Shown piece by piece: positions 25,845 to 36,447 of a DNA stretch of 64,000 nucleotides. The translations under genes and the position numbers were made by a program. The notes below the pieces were generated by a model. The model did no database searches. It saw only the letters and a list, made by a program, of their open reading frames with translations, and was not told the DNA's origin. How positions within the stretch are numbered: position 1 is the first letter of the stretch; each line of letters opens with the position of its first letter. Source of the DNA: Variovorax sp. SG517 (GTDB taxonomy: Bacteria; Pseudomonadota; Gammaproteobacteria; Burkholderiales; Burkholderiaceae_C); contig NZ_JABMJG010000002.1 in NCBI RefSeq assembly GCF_013376045.1, forward strand, positions 186,001 through 250,000, written 5' to 3'.

Positions 25845-26465
25845 TCAGTGCGCGAGGTGCAGGCCGCACTCGCGGTTGTCTTCGCCCTTGGTCGGGTCGA
25901 CGTAGTCGAAGTTGTTGGGCAGGCCGTGCTTCACGCAGTACTCGTGCAGGTCCTTGGACGACCAGTGCAGCAGCGGCGCGACCTTGATCAGGCCGTCGGG
26001 GTTGATGCTGACCGGGTCCATCTGCGCGCGCACGGCCGTGTCGGTGGCGCGCAGCGCGGTGAACCACACCTTCGGTGCCGTCTCGCGCAGAGCGCGGGCA
26101 AAGGGCTCCAGCTTCACTTCTTCGGTGAAGGCGGCGTGGCGCGGGTCGTCGAGCGCGGGCGTCGGGCCTTCCACCGCCTCGCGATGGGCGCGCGAGCGGC
26201 GCGGCAGGTAGATGTGCAGGTCCAGGCCCAGCTGCTTCGTCACCTCGTCGGCGAAACGGTAGGTGGCCTCGGTGTTGTAGCCGTTGTCCATCCACACCAC
26301 CGGCACGTCGCGCTTCACGCGCGTGACCATGTGCAGGATCACCGCCTCGAAGGGCCTGAAGTTGGTGGTGACGATGGCCGGCTGGCCCAGGCCGAGTGCC
26401 CAGTCCACCAGGCCTTCCGAGTTGCGGCCCAGCTCGGCGTTGATGCGGTCGATGTCGATGCTCAT
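25845..26465 (-). CDS. cysH: Phosphoadenylyl-sulfate reductase-like protein, short and without Fe-S cysteines
   Basis: The chosen ATG at 26465 gives 206 residues (MSIDIDRINAELGRN); the frame is open upstream over the DUF934 gene, but that part is not family-like. It has the ATP-sulfurylase-like fold signatures T-T-N-F-R-P-F-E-A-V and W-M-D-N-G-Y-N-T-E and the catalytic E-C-G-L-H near the end. Only two Cys are present, so the CC...CxxC iron-sulfur motif of APS reductases is absent. By that rule it would use PAPS, yet no APS kinase gene lies here. It is shorter than typical CysH (about 230-245 residues). Confidence 0.85.
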   Translation of the reverse strand: MSIDIDRINAELGRNSEGLVDWALGLGQPAIVTTNFRPFEAVILHMVTRVKRDVPVVWMDNGYNTEATYRFADEVTKQLGLDLHIYLPRRSRAHREAVEGPTPALDDPRHAAFTEEVKLEPFARALRETAPKVWFTALRATDTAVRAQMDPVSINPDGLIKVAPLLHWSSKDLHEYCVKHGLPNNFDYVDPTKGEDNRECGLHLAH

Positions 26466-26475
26466 GTCGATGCCT

Positions 26476-26880
26476 TCACGCGCTCTCGGTCGCCGCCGCG
26501 AAGTGCGGAACGGTCTGCACCGCATCGCCCTGGTAGAAGGCGGCGAAGCGGTCGAACTGGCGCTGCGCGTCGGAGGCGTCCACGCCTTCCTTGAGCACCG
26601 CGCTCGAAAAACCGGTGCGCTCCATCTGCACGAGCTGGTCGATCAGCACGTCGCCCGTGGCACGGATGTCGCCGGTAAAGCCCAGGCGGCGGCGCAGCAG
26701 GAAGGCCTGGCTGTAGGCGCGGCCGTCGGTGAACTTCGGAAAGTGCAGGTCGATGCGCTCGATGTCGGCCAGGCACACCTCGATGGCGAGCGGGTCGGCG
26801 TCGTTGGGCAGCTGCAGCACCTTCGGGTCGCCGTCGTCGACGTGTTCTTCCGCCGAGAGAATGTTCAGGGTCTTCTTCAT
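26476..26880 (-). CDS. DUF934 protein of the sulfite reductase operon
   Basis: The 134-residue protein starts MKKTLNILSAEEH, overlaps the cysI stop by 4 bases and ends 10 bases before cysH. It carries the DUF934 core: I-D-L-H-F-P-K-F-T-D-G-R-A-Y-S-Q-A, then L-R-R-R-L-G-F-T-G-D-I-R-A-T-G and R-T-G-F-S-S. This family is regularly found between cysI and cysH in beta-proteobacteria and is thought to assist sulfite reductase; its chemistry is unknown. One helical domain, no signal or membrane span. Confidence 0.92.
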   Translation of the reverse strand: MKKTLNILSAEEHVDDGDPKVLQLPNDADPLAIEVCLADIERIDLHFPKFTDGRAYSQAFLLRRRLGFTGDIRATGDVLIDQLVQMERTGFSSAVLKEGVDASDAQRQFDRFAAFYQGDAVQTVPHFAAATESA

Positions 26881-28655
26881 GCTGCTTCCTCCACCTTGAA
26901 ACGCGCACCGTTGGCGGCGGCCTTGAACGGGTCGTGGCCGACGCGGCGCAGCGTGTCGATGAAGTTCTCGCCGTTCTCGCGGGTGTCGCGGTAGGTGTTG
27001 AGCACGGCCTCGATCACGCCGGGCACTTCTGCCGCCGAGAACGAGGGGCCGACCACCTTGCCGGCCTGCGGCGTGCCGCTGAGCGCGGAGCCGTCGGAGC
27101 CGCCGAGGGTGACCTGGTACCACTCCTTGCCGTCCTTGTCGACGCCCAGGATGCCGATGTGGCCGCTGTGGTGGTGGCCGCACGAGTTGATGCAGCCGCT
27201 GATGTGCAGGTCGATCTCGCCCAGGTCGTCGAGCTCGTCGAGGTCCTGGTAGCGCTCGGTGATGGCTTCTGCCACCGGAATGGAACGTGCGTTGGCCAGC
27301 GCGCAGAAGTCGCCGCCGGGGCAGGCGATCATGTCCGTCAGCAGGTGCACGTTGGCGCTGGCGAAGCCGGCGGCGCGGGCGGCGAGCCACAGCGCGTGCA
27401 GGTCTTCGGCATGCACCCAGGGCAGCACCACGTTCTGGTCGTGCGTCACGCGGGCTTCGCCGGCCGAGAAGCGGTCGGCCAGTTCGGCGATGGTGTCGAG
27501 CTGGTCGGCCGATGCATCGCCGGGCGCCTGCTTCAGGCGCTTGAACGACAGTGTCACGGCGCGCAGGGCCGGGTTCTTGTGCGGCGCCACGTTGCGCGCC
27601 AGCCAGCGTGCGAACTGCACGTCGTCGGCGGCGTGGTGGCGCAGCTCGGCGTCGGTCTTCTCGGCGCTCTGCAGCACGCGGGTGGCGAGCGCGGGCGGCA
27701 CGAAGGATGCGGCCACGCGGTCGTACTCTTCCTGCGTGATGGTGTGCGGCGCGCCGTCGTGCTCGAGGATCTGCTTGTACTCGGCCTCGACGTCGTCGAT
27801 GTAGCGCTGGCCCTCGGCCTTCACCAGGATCTTGATGCGCGCCTTGTAGATGTTGTCGCGCCGGCCGTAGCGGTTGTAGACGCGGATCACGGCCTCGAGG
27901 TAGTTCATGATCTGCTGCCACGGCAGGAACTCGCGCAGCACCGTGCCCACGATGGGCGTGCGGCCCATGCCGCCGCCCACCTGTACGCGGAAACCGATCT
28001 CTCCGGCTTCGTTCTTCACCACGTGCAGGCCCACGTCGTGCCAGCCGGTGGCGGCGCGGTCTTCGGAGGCGCCGGTGATGGCGATCTTGAACTTGCGCGG
28101 CAGGAACGCGAACTCGGGGTGCAGCGTGCTCCACTGGCGCATGATTTCCGCGAACGGGCGCGGATCGGCGACCTCGTCGACGGCGATGCCGGCGCGCTCG
28201 TCGCTCGTGATGTTGCGGATGCAGTTGCCGCTGGTCTGGATGCCATGCATGTCGACCGAGGCCAGCAGGTCCATCACGTCGGCCGACTTGGCCAGCGGAA
28301 TCCAGTTGTACTGGACGTTCTGGCGGGTCGTGAAGTGGGCGTAGTGGGTGGGCAGCTTCTGGCTGCCGAGCAGGCCTTGCGTCTCGATGGCCTTCTTGTA
28401 GACCTCCGCCTCGGGCTCGTCGTACTCGCGGGCGATGCGGGCCAGCACGCGCAGCTGGCGGCTCGACAGCTCGCCGTACGGCACGGCCACGCGCAGCATC
28501 GGCGCGTAGCGCTGCACATACCAGCCGTTTTGCAGGCGCAGGGGGCGGAACTCGTCTTCGGCGAGCTTGCCCTTCTGCCAGCGCTCGAGCTGGTCGCGGA
28601 ACTGGGCAGCTCGCTGATGGACGAACTGGCGGTCGAATTCTGTGTATTGGTACAT
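26877..28655 (-). CDS. cysI: Assimilatory sulfite reductase, siroheme [4Fe-4S] subunit
   Basis: The 592-residue protein is taken from the ATG at 28655 (MYQYTEFDRQFV), not from a frame start 19 codons upstream. It has two ferredoxin-like and two siroheme-binding halves, with Cys ligands in A-C-P-G-G-D-F-C and S-G-C-I-N-S-C-G. It reduces sulfite to sulfide with six electrons. No flavoprotein partner (cysJ) lies beside it, so a ferredoxin donor is likely, perhaps the FdxA/reductase pair at the operon end. It heads the operon cysI-DUF934-cysH-cysD-cysN. Confidence 0.95.
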   Translation of the reverse strand: MYQYTEFDRQFVHQRAAQFRDQLERWQKGKLAEDEFRPLRLQNGWYVQRYAPMLRVAVPYGELSSRQLRVLARIAREYDEPEAEVYKKAIETQGLLGSQKLPTHYAHFTTRQNVQYNWIPLAKSADVMDLLASVDMHGIQTSGNCIRNITSDERAGIAVDEVADPRPFAEIMRQWSTLHPEFAFLPRKFKIAITGASEDRAATGWHDVGLHVVKNEAGEIGFRVQVGGGMGRTPIVGTVLREFLPWQQIMNYLEAVIRVYNRYGRRDNIYKARIKILVKAEGQRYIDDVEAEYKQILEHDGAPHTITQEEYDRVAASFVPPALATRVLQSAEKTDAELRHHAADDVQFARWLARNVAPHKNPALRAVTLSFKRLKQAPGDASADQLDTIAELADRFSAGEARVTHDQNVVLPWVHAEDLHALWLAARAAGFASANVHLLTDMIACPGGDFCALANARSIPVAEAITERYQDLDELDDLGEIDLHISGCINSCGHHHSGHIGILGVDKDGKEWYQVTLGGSDGSALSGTPQAGKVVGPSFSAAEVPGVIEAVLNTYRDTRENGENFIDTLRRVGHDPFKAAANGARFKVEEAA

Positions 28656-28742
28656 CGTGCGTTTGTCTTGAAGGAAGTGCGGTGCCGCGCGTGTAGCGGG
28701 GTACCCCAGCAAGAAGGCGCGATTGTCCGAGCGCTCCTTATG

Positions 28743-28787
28743 GAACCAAACTATTTTTTGGTTCGCGCTTTATGCGGATAAGCTTAT
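28743..28787 (-). promoter_or_regulatory. cysI upstream regulatory region with inverted repeats
   Basis: An inverted repeat with perfect 8-base arms (GAACCAAA and TTTGGTTC, 6 bases apart) covers 28743-28764, and a 10-base palindrome ATAAGCTTAT covers 28778-28787. Both lie 88-132 bases upstream of the cysI start, in the range for a LysR-type activator such as CysB. Assignment to CysB is inference; no experimentally derived motif was compared. Confidence 0.5.
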
Positions 28788-28932
28788 TTGCCAGCATCCA
28801 TGCGGGTTTCCGGGCGGTTTGATGCTTATTCCGGATAAGGCCGGGCAGGGCGCCGGCGCGGTGCCCCGGGGTACGCCGGCACAGGGGGCGGCGGGATTTC
28901 TGGAGAGGGAGCCGGCCAGCCGGCCGCGCGCC

Positions 28933-29751
28933 TCAGCGCAGCATCGAGGACATCGCCGAGCAGCAGTTCAGCATGCGCACGGCCGCTTCCACCGTCGGTG
29001 CGGTGAAGCGCAGGGTGACGCCGTCGACGCGCTCGAAGCTCGGCCACTGGCAGAACAGGTCGGCCAGCGCGGAGGTCTGGGCGCGCAGCGTCACGGTCTG
29101 CGGGCCTTCGAAGACGAGCGGCCTGGCGTTGGCGCGCGCCGCCAATGCTTCTTCCACGCCAGCGCGGATCGCCCGGCGCGACTGCTCGGGCGAGAGCGAC
29201 ACGCCGCTGGTGCAGCCGGTGGCCTTCTTGGTCTCGACGAAGGTCGCGTGCGGGAAGAGCGGGCGGTTCTCGGCGATGAAGACGTCGTCGCCGCTGGCCA
29301 TCACCACCGGCACACCGTATTCGCCGGCCAGCGCGCCATAGAGGCCGGCCTCGCCCAGCTCCTCGCCGCCGAGCGAGATGCCCGCGAACGCGAAGCTGTT
29401 GATGGTGTGCGCGAGGATGCCGCGCCCCTGCGCGCGCGAGTGGTAGCCGACCATGCAGACGGCGTCCAGGCCTTCCTCCACGCCCGCCACCATGCTCAGG
29501 TAGCGCGGCTTGCCCTGGATCACGCGGGCGCGCGAGTCGAGCAGGTCGGCCGGCATGTTGCGAAAGCCCCCGTGCGAATCGTTCACCAGCACCTCGGTGG
29601 CGCCCGCGTCGAAGGCGCCGGCGATGGCTGCGTTGGCTTCGTGCGTCATCAGCAGCCGCGCGCGCTCGTACTCGGGGTTGCCCGCGCGCACCTGCTCGGA
29701 TTGAAAGACGCCGGCAACGCCTTCGATGTCGGTGGAGATCAGGACTTTCAT
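28933..29751 (-). CDS. D-aminopeptidase, M55 (DppA) family
   Basis: The 272-residue metallopeptidase has the M55 zinc ligands in D-I-E-G (Asp8, Glu10), N-D-S-H-G-G (near residue 60), G-Y-H-S-R-A (near 103) and G-E-E-L-G-E-A-G. Family members release N-terminal D-amino acids from short peptides in the cytoplasm. It is the last gene of the peptide-import operon, 18 bases after the P1 peptidase gene, so it probably trims imported D-amino-acid peptides, for instance from cell wall turnover. Confidence 0.92.
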   Translation of the reverse strand: MKVLISTDIEGVAGVFQSEQVRAGNPEYERARLLMTHEANAAIAGAFDAGATEVLVNDSHGGFRNMPADLLDSRARVIQGKPRYLSMVAGVEEGLDAVCMVGYHSRAQGRGILAHTINSFAFAGISLGGEELGEAGLYGALAGEYGVPVVMASGDDVFIAENRPLFPHATFVETKKATGCTSGVSLSPEQSRRAIRAGVEEALAARANARPLVFEGPQTVTLRAQTSALADLFCQWPSFERVDGVTLRFTAPTVEAAVRMLNCCSAMSSMLR

Positions 29752-29769
29752 TGGGCGGCTCGTTCGTGT

Positions 29770-30897
29770 TCAGGCGTGGGTTGAAAAGAGGGCGGAGGCG
29801 GGCAGCACGTCGGCCAGCGCCGCGCGGTGGTTGCCGTCGCGCCCGGTCACTGGCGTGGCGCGCCACAGGGCGTGGATGATCGCCTGCTCCGTGCTGTCGG
29901 CCGCGGCCTGGAAGAGGCCGTCGAGCAGCCCGTCGTGCAGCATCGCCACGGCGGGCATCGGCCGCTCGACGCTGTCGGGCACGGTGTAGGCGGTGGAAAA
30001 GGCCAGCACGATGTCGCCGCTGCCGTGCCCGAAGACCGAGCCCGTGCGGGCCAGCCCGGCACCGGCGCGCAGCGCGAGGCGGCGCAGCTGGCGTGCGTCG
30101 AGCGGCGCGTCGGTGGCCACCACGATGATGATCGAGCCCTTCTCGGCCTCGTTCACCGCCGGCAGGCTGCGCTCGGCCTGCTGCGCTGCGAGCCGTTCGC
30201 CCACCGCGTGACCGGCCAGCAGCAGCTGCGGCTGGCGCCCGTAGTTCGCCAGCACCAGTGCGCCCACTGTGTGCAGGCCGCCGGTGCCGACGTTCTTTTC
30301 GCCACCCAGGCCACCGCTGGTGCCGTCGTTGCGCGCCGACACCCGCCGCGAGGCGCTGCCGATGCCGCCCTTGAGCTGGAAGCTAGACATGCCGCGCCCC
30401 GCGCCGACCGAGCCCTGCTCGAAGTCGACGCCGGTGTCGGCCAGCGCATGCAGGTAGTCGGCCTCGCTCACGGCCATGCGCTGGATGTCGTTGAGAAAGC
30501 CGTCGTTGCACTCGAACACCAGCGGATTGACCGTCGGCAGGGTGCGCCCGCATTCGGGGTTGTCGGCCACGCAGCGGCGGATCTGCGCCGCAGCCACCGT
30601 GCCGACCGAGAAGGTGTTGGTCAGCGCGATGGGCGTCTCGAGCACGCCGAGTTCTTCCACCTGCAGCAGGCCCACGCTCTTGCCGAAGCCGTTGAGCACC
30701 ACGGCGGCGGCGGGCACCTTGTCGCGGAAGAGGTCGCCCGCGTGCGGACGAATGACGGTCACGCCCGTCTGCACGGGCCCGTCGGCCAGCGTGCGGTGGC
30801 CGACGGTGACGCCCGCGACGTCGGTGATGGCGTTGCGTTCGCCCTGGAGCAGATTGCCGATGAAGGGGAGGGAGGCCTGCTGCTTGCTGGAAGACAT
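29770..30897 (-). CDS. P1 family aminopeptidase (DmpA/BapA-like), self-processing
   Basis: The 375-residue Ntn-type hydrolase has the P1 core: G-V-T-V-G-H near residue 33, G-G-I-G-S-A-S, G-A-L-V-L-A-N-Y-G, and the maturation site E-K-G-S-I-I-I-V-V-A-T-D-A-P, where cleavage between Gly254 and Ser255 would expose Ser255 as nucleophile. H-G-S-G-D-I follows, as in DmpA. Members hydrolyse N-terminal L-amino acids from amides or beta-peptides (BapA), or D-amino-acid esters. Gap to the permease gene is 18 bases. Which class of substrate it prefers cannot be told from sequence. Confidence 0.92.
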   Translation of the reverse strand: MSSSKQQASLPFIGNLLQGERNAITDVAGVTVGHRTLADGPVQTGVTVIRPHAGDLFRDKVPAAAVVLNGFGKSVGLLQVEELGVLETPIALTNTFSVGTVAAAQIRRCVADNPECGRTLPTVNPLVFECNDGFLNDIQRMAVSEADYLHALADTGVDFEQGSVGAGRGMSSFQLKGGIGSASRRVSARNDGTSGGLGGEKNVGTGGLHTVGALVLANYGRQPQLLLAGHAVGERLAAQQAERSLPAVNEAEKGSIIIVVATDAPLDARQLRRLALRAGAGLARTGSVFGHGSGDIVLAFSTAYTVPDSVERPMPAVAMLHDGLLDGLFQAAADSTEQAIIHALWRATPVTGRDGNHRAALADVLPASALFSTHA

Positions 30898-30915
30898 GAA
30901 GAAAGAGAACCGGAT

Positions 30916-31848
30916 TTACTGGCGGTCGATCTTCGGATCGAGCGCGTCGCGCAGTGCATCGCCCAGCAGGTTGAAGGCGAGCACGGTGAAGAAGATGGCC
31001 AGGCTGGGGAACAGCGCCACATGCGGCGAGGTCACCATGTCGGCGCGGGCCTCGCTGAGCATCGCGCCCCATTCGGGCGTCGGCGGCTGAGCGCCCATGC
31101 CCAGGAACGAAAGGCTGGCGGCCGTGATGATCGACGTGCCCACGCGCATCGAGAAATACACCACGATCGACGAGATGGTGCCCGGCAGGATGTGCCGCAC
31201 GATGATGGTCCAGTCCGAAGCGCCGATGCTGCGCTCGGCCTCGATGTAGGTCTGCTGCTTGAGCACCAGCGTGTTGCCGCGCACCAGGCGCGCGAAGGCC
31301 GGCACGCTGAACACCGACACCGCCACCACCACGTTGGTCATGCTGCTGCCCAGGATGGCCACCACGCCCAGCGCCAGCAGGATGCCGGGGAAGGCGAAGA
31401 GCACGTCCGAGACGCGCATCACGATGCGGTCCCACCAGCCTTCGTAGTAGCCCGCCAGCAGGCCGAAGGCGGTGCCGATGATGCCGCCCAGCACCACCGA
31501 CAGGAAGCCCGCCATCAGCGAGATGCGCGCACCCGCCAGAATGCGGCTGAAGATGTCGCGGCCCAGCGGATCGACGCCGAACCAGTGCGCGGCCGAAGGG
31601 CCGGTGTTCAGCATGTCGTAGTCGAAGAAGTTCTCCGGATCGAAAGGCACGATCCACGGCGCGAACACCGCGACGAACACCAGCAGCAGCACGAAGAGCG
31701 CGGCGACGATGCCCACCGGCTGCTTCTTGAAGCGGCGCCAGCATTCGCCCCAGGGCGTGCGGACCTTGCCGGCGGTTTGAACGGCCGCCATGGCCGGCGC
31801 CGGAGATGGAATGGTTTCGGCAGGCACGCCGGAAGCTTGTTGCGTCAT
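30916..31848 (-). CDS. Peptide/glutathione-type ABC transporter permease (DppC/GsiD-like)
   Basis: From the ATG at 31848 (MTQQASGVP) the protein has 310 residues: a soluble N-terminal stretch, a first span (about 45-65), the periplasmic [15 protein letters not shown] motif of DppC-type permeases, and five further spans with the E-A-E-R-S-I-G-A-S coupling motif for the ATPase. It pairs with the permease whose gene ends 10 bases upstream to form the membrane channel of a family 5 peptide importer. Confidence 0.94.
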   Translation of the reverse strand: MTQQASGVPAETIPSPAPAMAAVQTAGKVRTPWGECWRRFKKQPVGIVAALFVLLLVFVAVFAPWIVPFDPENFFDYDMLNTGPSAAHWFGVDPLGRDIFSRILAGARISLMAGFLSVVLGGIIGTAFGLLAGYYEGWWDRIVMRVSDVLFAFPGILLALGVVAILGSSMTNVVVAVSVFSVPAFARLVRGNTLVLKQQTYIEAERSIGASDWTIIVRHILPGTISSIVVYFSMRVGTSIITAASLSFLGMGAQPPTPEWGAMLSEARADMVTSPHVALFPSLAIFFTVLAFNLLGDALRDALDPKIDRQ

Positions 31849-31858
31849 GGCTGCTTGC

Positions 31859-32779
31859 TCACTTGTATCGAATGGTCGGGTTGATGTAGCCGTACAGCAC
31901 ATCGACCACCAGGTTGATCAGGATGAATTCGAGCGAGAACAGCAGCACCAGCGTCTGGATGACGGGGTAGTCGCGCATCTGCACGGCGTCGACCAGCAGG
32001 CGGCCGAGGCCGGGCCAGTTGAATACCGCCTCCACGAGGATTGAGCCGCCCAGCAAAAAGCCGAACTGCAGCCCCATCATGGTGACCACCGGAATGAGCG
32101 CGTTGCGCAGGGTGTGCTTGAACACCACGCTCGACTCGCGCACGCCCTTGGCGCGTGCGGTGCGCACGAAGTCTTCCTGGATCACCTCGACGAAGGAGGC
32201 CCGCGTGAAGCGCGCCATCACGGCCGCCACGGCCGCGCCCAGGGTGATCGAGGGAAGGATGTAGTGCTTCCAGCTGCTGGCGCCCACCGTGGGCAGCCAG
32301 CCTAGCTGGACCGAGAAGATCTGCATCAGCAGCATGCCGAGTGCAAATGCGGGAAAAGAGATGCCCGACACCGCGAGCGTCATGCCCAGCCGGTCGGGCC
32401 ACCTGTTGCGGTAAACGGCCGAGACGATGCCGATGGCCATGCCGAAGATCACCGCCCACACCATGCTGGTGATGGTCAGCATCACCGTCGGGAAGAAGCG
32501 CTCGCCGATCTCGGTCGCCACCGGCCGCCGCGTGCGGATGGAGGTGCCGAAGTCGCCCTGCAGCATGTGGGAGAAGAAGCTCACGAACTGCTGCGGCAGC
32601 GGCTTGTCCAGCCCGAGCTCCGCGCGGACCATGGCCACGGTCTGCTCGTCGGCGTCCTGGCCGGCGGCGAGACGCGCCGGATCGCCGGGCAGCATGTGGA
32701 CGAACAGGAACACCAGCACCGCCACGATGAGCAGCGTGGGGATCAGGCCCAGCAGTCGTTTGAGAAAGTAATTCAGCAT
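31859..32779 (-). CDS. Peptide/glutathione-type ABC transporter permease (DppB/GsiC-like)
   Basis: The 306-residue protein starts [17 protein letters not shown] and has six spans, with an H-M-L-P-G-D-P-A-R segment after the first span and the [11 protein letters not shown] coupling loop typical of DppB-type permeases. It lies between the substrate-binding protein gene and the DppC-like gene in the usual gsiB-gsiC-gsiD order. An interspersed repeat fills the 125-base gap upstream of it. Confidence 0.94.
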   Translation of the reverse strand: MLNYFLKRLLGLIPTLLIVAVLVFLFVHMLPGDPARLAAGQDADEQTVAMVRAELGLDKPLPQQFVSFFSHMLQGDFGTSIRTRRPVATEIGERFFPTVMLTITSMVWAVIFGMAIGIVSAVYRNRWPDRLGMTLAVSGISFPAFALGMLLMQIFSVQLGWLPTVGASSWKHYILPSITLGAAVAAVMARFTRASFVEVIQEDFVRTARAKGVRESSVVFKHTLRNALIPVVTMMGLQFGFLLGGSILVEAVFNWPGLGRLLVDAVQMRDYPVIQTLVLLFSLEFILINLVVDVLYGYINPTIRYK

Positions 32780-32805
32780 GGCATCAGAAAACAGTCACCC
32801 TCATC

Positions 32806-32899
32806 AGGGGGACACCGCGGAACCGGCTTGGCCGGGCCGCTGGTGTCGCCCCCGGCGAGGGGGTTGGCGTAGCGACACGAAGTGCGCGCAGCCTGGGGG
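32806..32899 (-). repeat. Interspersed repeat, copy C (about 94 bp)
   Basis: On the minus strand this reads CCCCCAGGCTGCGCGCACTT, continues CGTGTCGCTACGCC, then has a CCCCCT...GGGGG stem and a second stem around GCCCGGCCAAGCCGG. It matches copy A at 60255-60349 over its whole length and copy B at 61857-61911 over the first part. All three lie between genes. Confidence 0.85.
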
Positions 32900-32904
32900 A
32901 GTAC

Positions 32905-34461
32905 TCAGTTCGACGTCGAGATCGCGTCGATGTTGATGTTGCCGTCAGGCATCACGAACACGCCCGACAGACGCTTGGCATGCGCCGACAGGTTCTGCTC
33001 GGTGATCATCGGCACGCGCGGCAGGTCCTTGCGGATCTCTTCCTGCGCGGTCTTGTACAGCGCTGCGCGTTCCTTCTCGTCCGTGGTCACCAGCGCCTTG
33101 GCCAGCGCGTTGTCGACCGCTTCGCTCTTGTAGAACGACATGTTGTTCAGCTTCGGAGCCCAGGCTTCCGAGGCGAACAGCGGGCGCAGGCCCCAGTCGG
33201 CTTCGCCGGTCGACGACGACCAGCCGGTGTAGTACATGCGGACCTTGGCCGTCTTCGGATCGGGCCATGCATCCACCTGCTCGGTACGCTGGCCCACTTC
33301 GAGCGCCTGCACCTGCAGCTTGATGCCGATCTGCGCGAGCTGCTGCTGCACGAACTGGATCGTCTTCTGCGAGGTCGTGTTGTTGTAGGCGCTCCACAGC
33401 ACCGACTCGAAGCCGTCCGGGTAACCGGCTTCCTTCATCAGCTCCTTGGCCTTCTTCAGGTCGTAGGGAATGGGCGCCATCTTCTCGGCGTACTTCACGC
33501 CCTGGGGCAGCACGCCCTGCGCGGGGAAGGCGTAGCCGCCGAAGGCGACCTTGGCCAGTGCTTCCTTGTTGATGGCGTAGCCGATGGCTTCGCGCACCTT
33601 CGGGTTGTCGTAGGGCTTCTGCAGCATGTTGAATGCCAGGAAGCGCGTGATGATCGACGGCGTTGCCACCACTTCGAGCTTCTCGCTCTTCTTCAGCAGC
33701 TCGGCCTGCTCATAGGGAATCGGGTAGGCGAAGTCGGCCTCGCCGGTCTGCAGCATCGCGGCGCGCGTGTTGTTCTCGAGCACCGGCTTCCACGAGACGT
33801 TGTCGACCTTCGGGTAGCCCTTCTTCCAGTAGCCGTCGAACTTCTTGGCCTTGACGGCTTCGGTCTGCTTCCACTCGACGAACTCGAAGGGGCCCGTGCC
33901 CACGGGGTGGAAGGCGATGTCCTTGTTGCCCCACTTCTTCAGCGCGGTGGGCGAGATCATGGCGGCCGACGCGTGGGCCAGCGAGTTGATGAAGGGGCCG
34001 AAGGGCTCCTTCAGCGTGATGCGCACGGTCGTCGGGTTCACGGCCTCGACCTTGCTCACGCGGTTGAACTGGTTGTAGCGCAGCAGCTTGTTGTCCTGGT
34101 TCAGCACGCGGTCGAGCGTGAACTTCACGGCGTCGGCGTTGAAGTCGGTGCCGTCGTGGAACTTCACGCCGGTGCGCAGCTTGATGGTGTAGACCAGGCC
34201 GTCCTTCGACACTTCGTAGCCCTCGGCCAGCACGTTCTGCACCTTCAGGTCCTTGTCGAACTGGAACAGGCCTTCATAGAAGGTCTTGGTCACGGCCGTG
34301 GTGATGGTGGTGTTGGTGTTGTACGGGTCCAGCGTTTCCGGCTGGTAGCCGATGGACAGCACCACGTCTTTCGCGGCCAGTGCCGTGCCCGAGGCGGCCA
34401 GCGCGGCCAGGCCCAGCAGTGCGGATGCCCATCGCAGGGAGGAAGAAGCTTGTTGCGTCAT
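32905..34461 (-). CDS. Family 5 extracellular substrate-binding protein, peptide/glutathione type (GsiB-like)
   Basis: The 518-residue protein has a signal peptide (cleavage near ALA-A at about residue 29) and the SBP family 5 features: Y-Q-P-E-T-L-D-P at the start, G-L-V-Y-T-I-K-L-R-T-G-V-K-F-H-D-G-T-D, and N-K-E-A-L-A-K. It would capture peptides in the periplasm for the two permeases. It is encoded between the ATPase and permease genes, 78 bases after the ATPase gene. The operon peptidases suggest unusual peptides as ligand. Confidence 0.94.
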   Translation of the reverse strand: MTQQASSSLRWASALLGLAALAASGTALAAKDVVLSIGYQPETLDPYNTNTTITTAVTKTFYEGLFQFDKDLKVQNVLAEGYEVSKDGLVYTIKLRTGVKFHDGTDFNADAVKFTLDRVLNQDNKLLRYNQFNRVSKVEAVNPTTVRITLKEPFGPFINSLAHASAAMISPTALKKWGNKDIAFHPVGTGPFEFVEWKQTEAVKAKKFDGYWKKGYPKVDNVSWKPVLENNTRAAMLQTGEADFAYPIPYEQAELLKKSEKLEVVATPSIITRFLAFNMLQKPYDNPKVREAIGYAINKEALAKVAFGGYAFPAQGVLPQGVKYAEKMAPIPYDLKKAKELMKEAGYPDGFESVLWSAYNNTTSQKTIQFVQQQLAQIGIKLQVQALEVGQRTEQVDAWPDPKTAKVRMYYTGWSSSTGEADWGLRPLFASEAWAPKLNNMSFYKSEAVDNALAKALVTTDEKERAALYKTAQEEIRKDLPRVPMITEQNLSAHAKRLSGVFVMPDGNINIDAISTSN

Positions 34462-34539
34462 GGAAGAACTCCAGTCGGTTCGAGGAAAAAGCAGGAGGGC
34501 CTGCGGGTTGAGAAAAATGAATGAAGAAAGGGGCGTGGA

Positions 34540-36417
<1,878 letters not shown>

Positions 36418-36447
36418 GGAAATGCGAGGAAAAAAGGGGCTGCTGCG

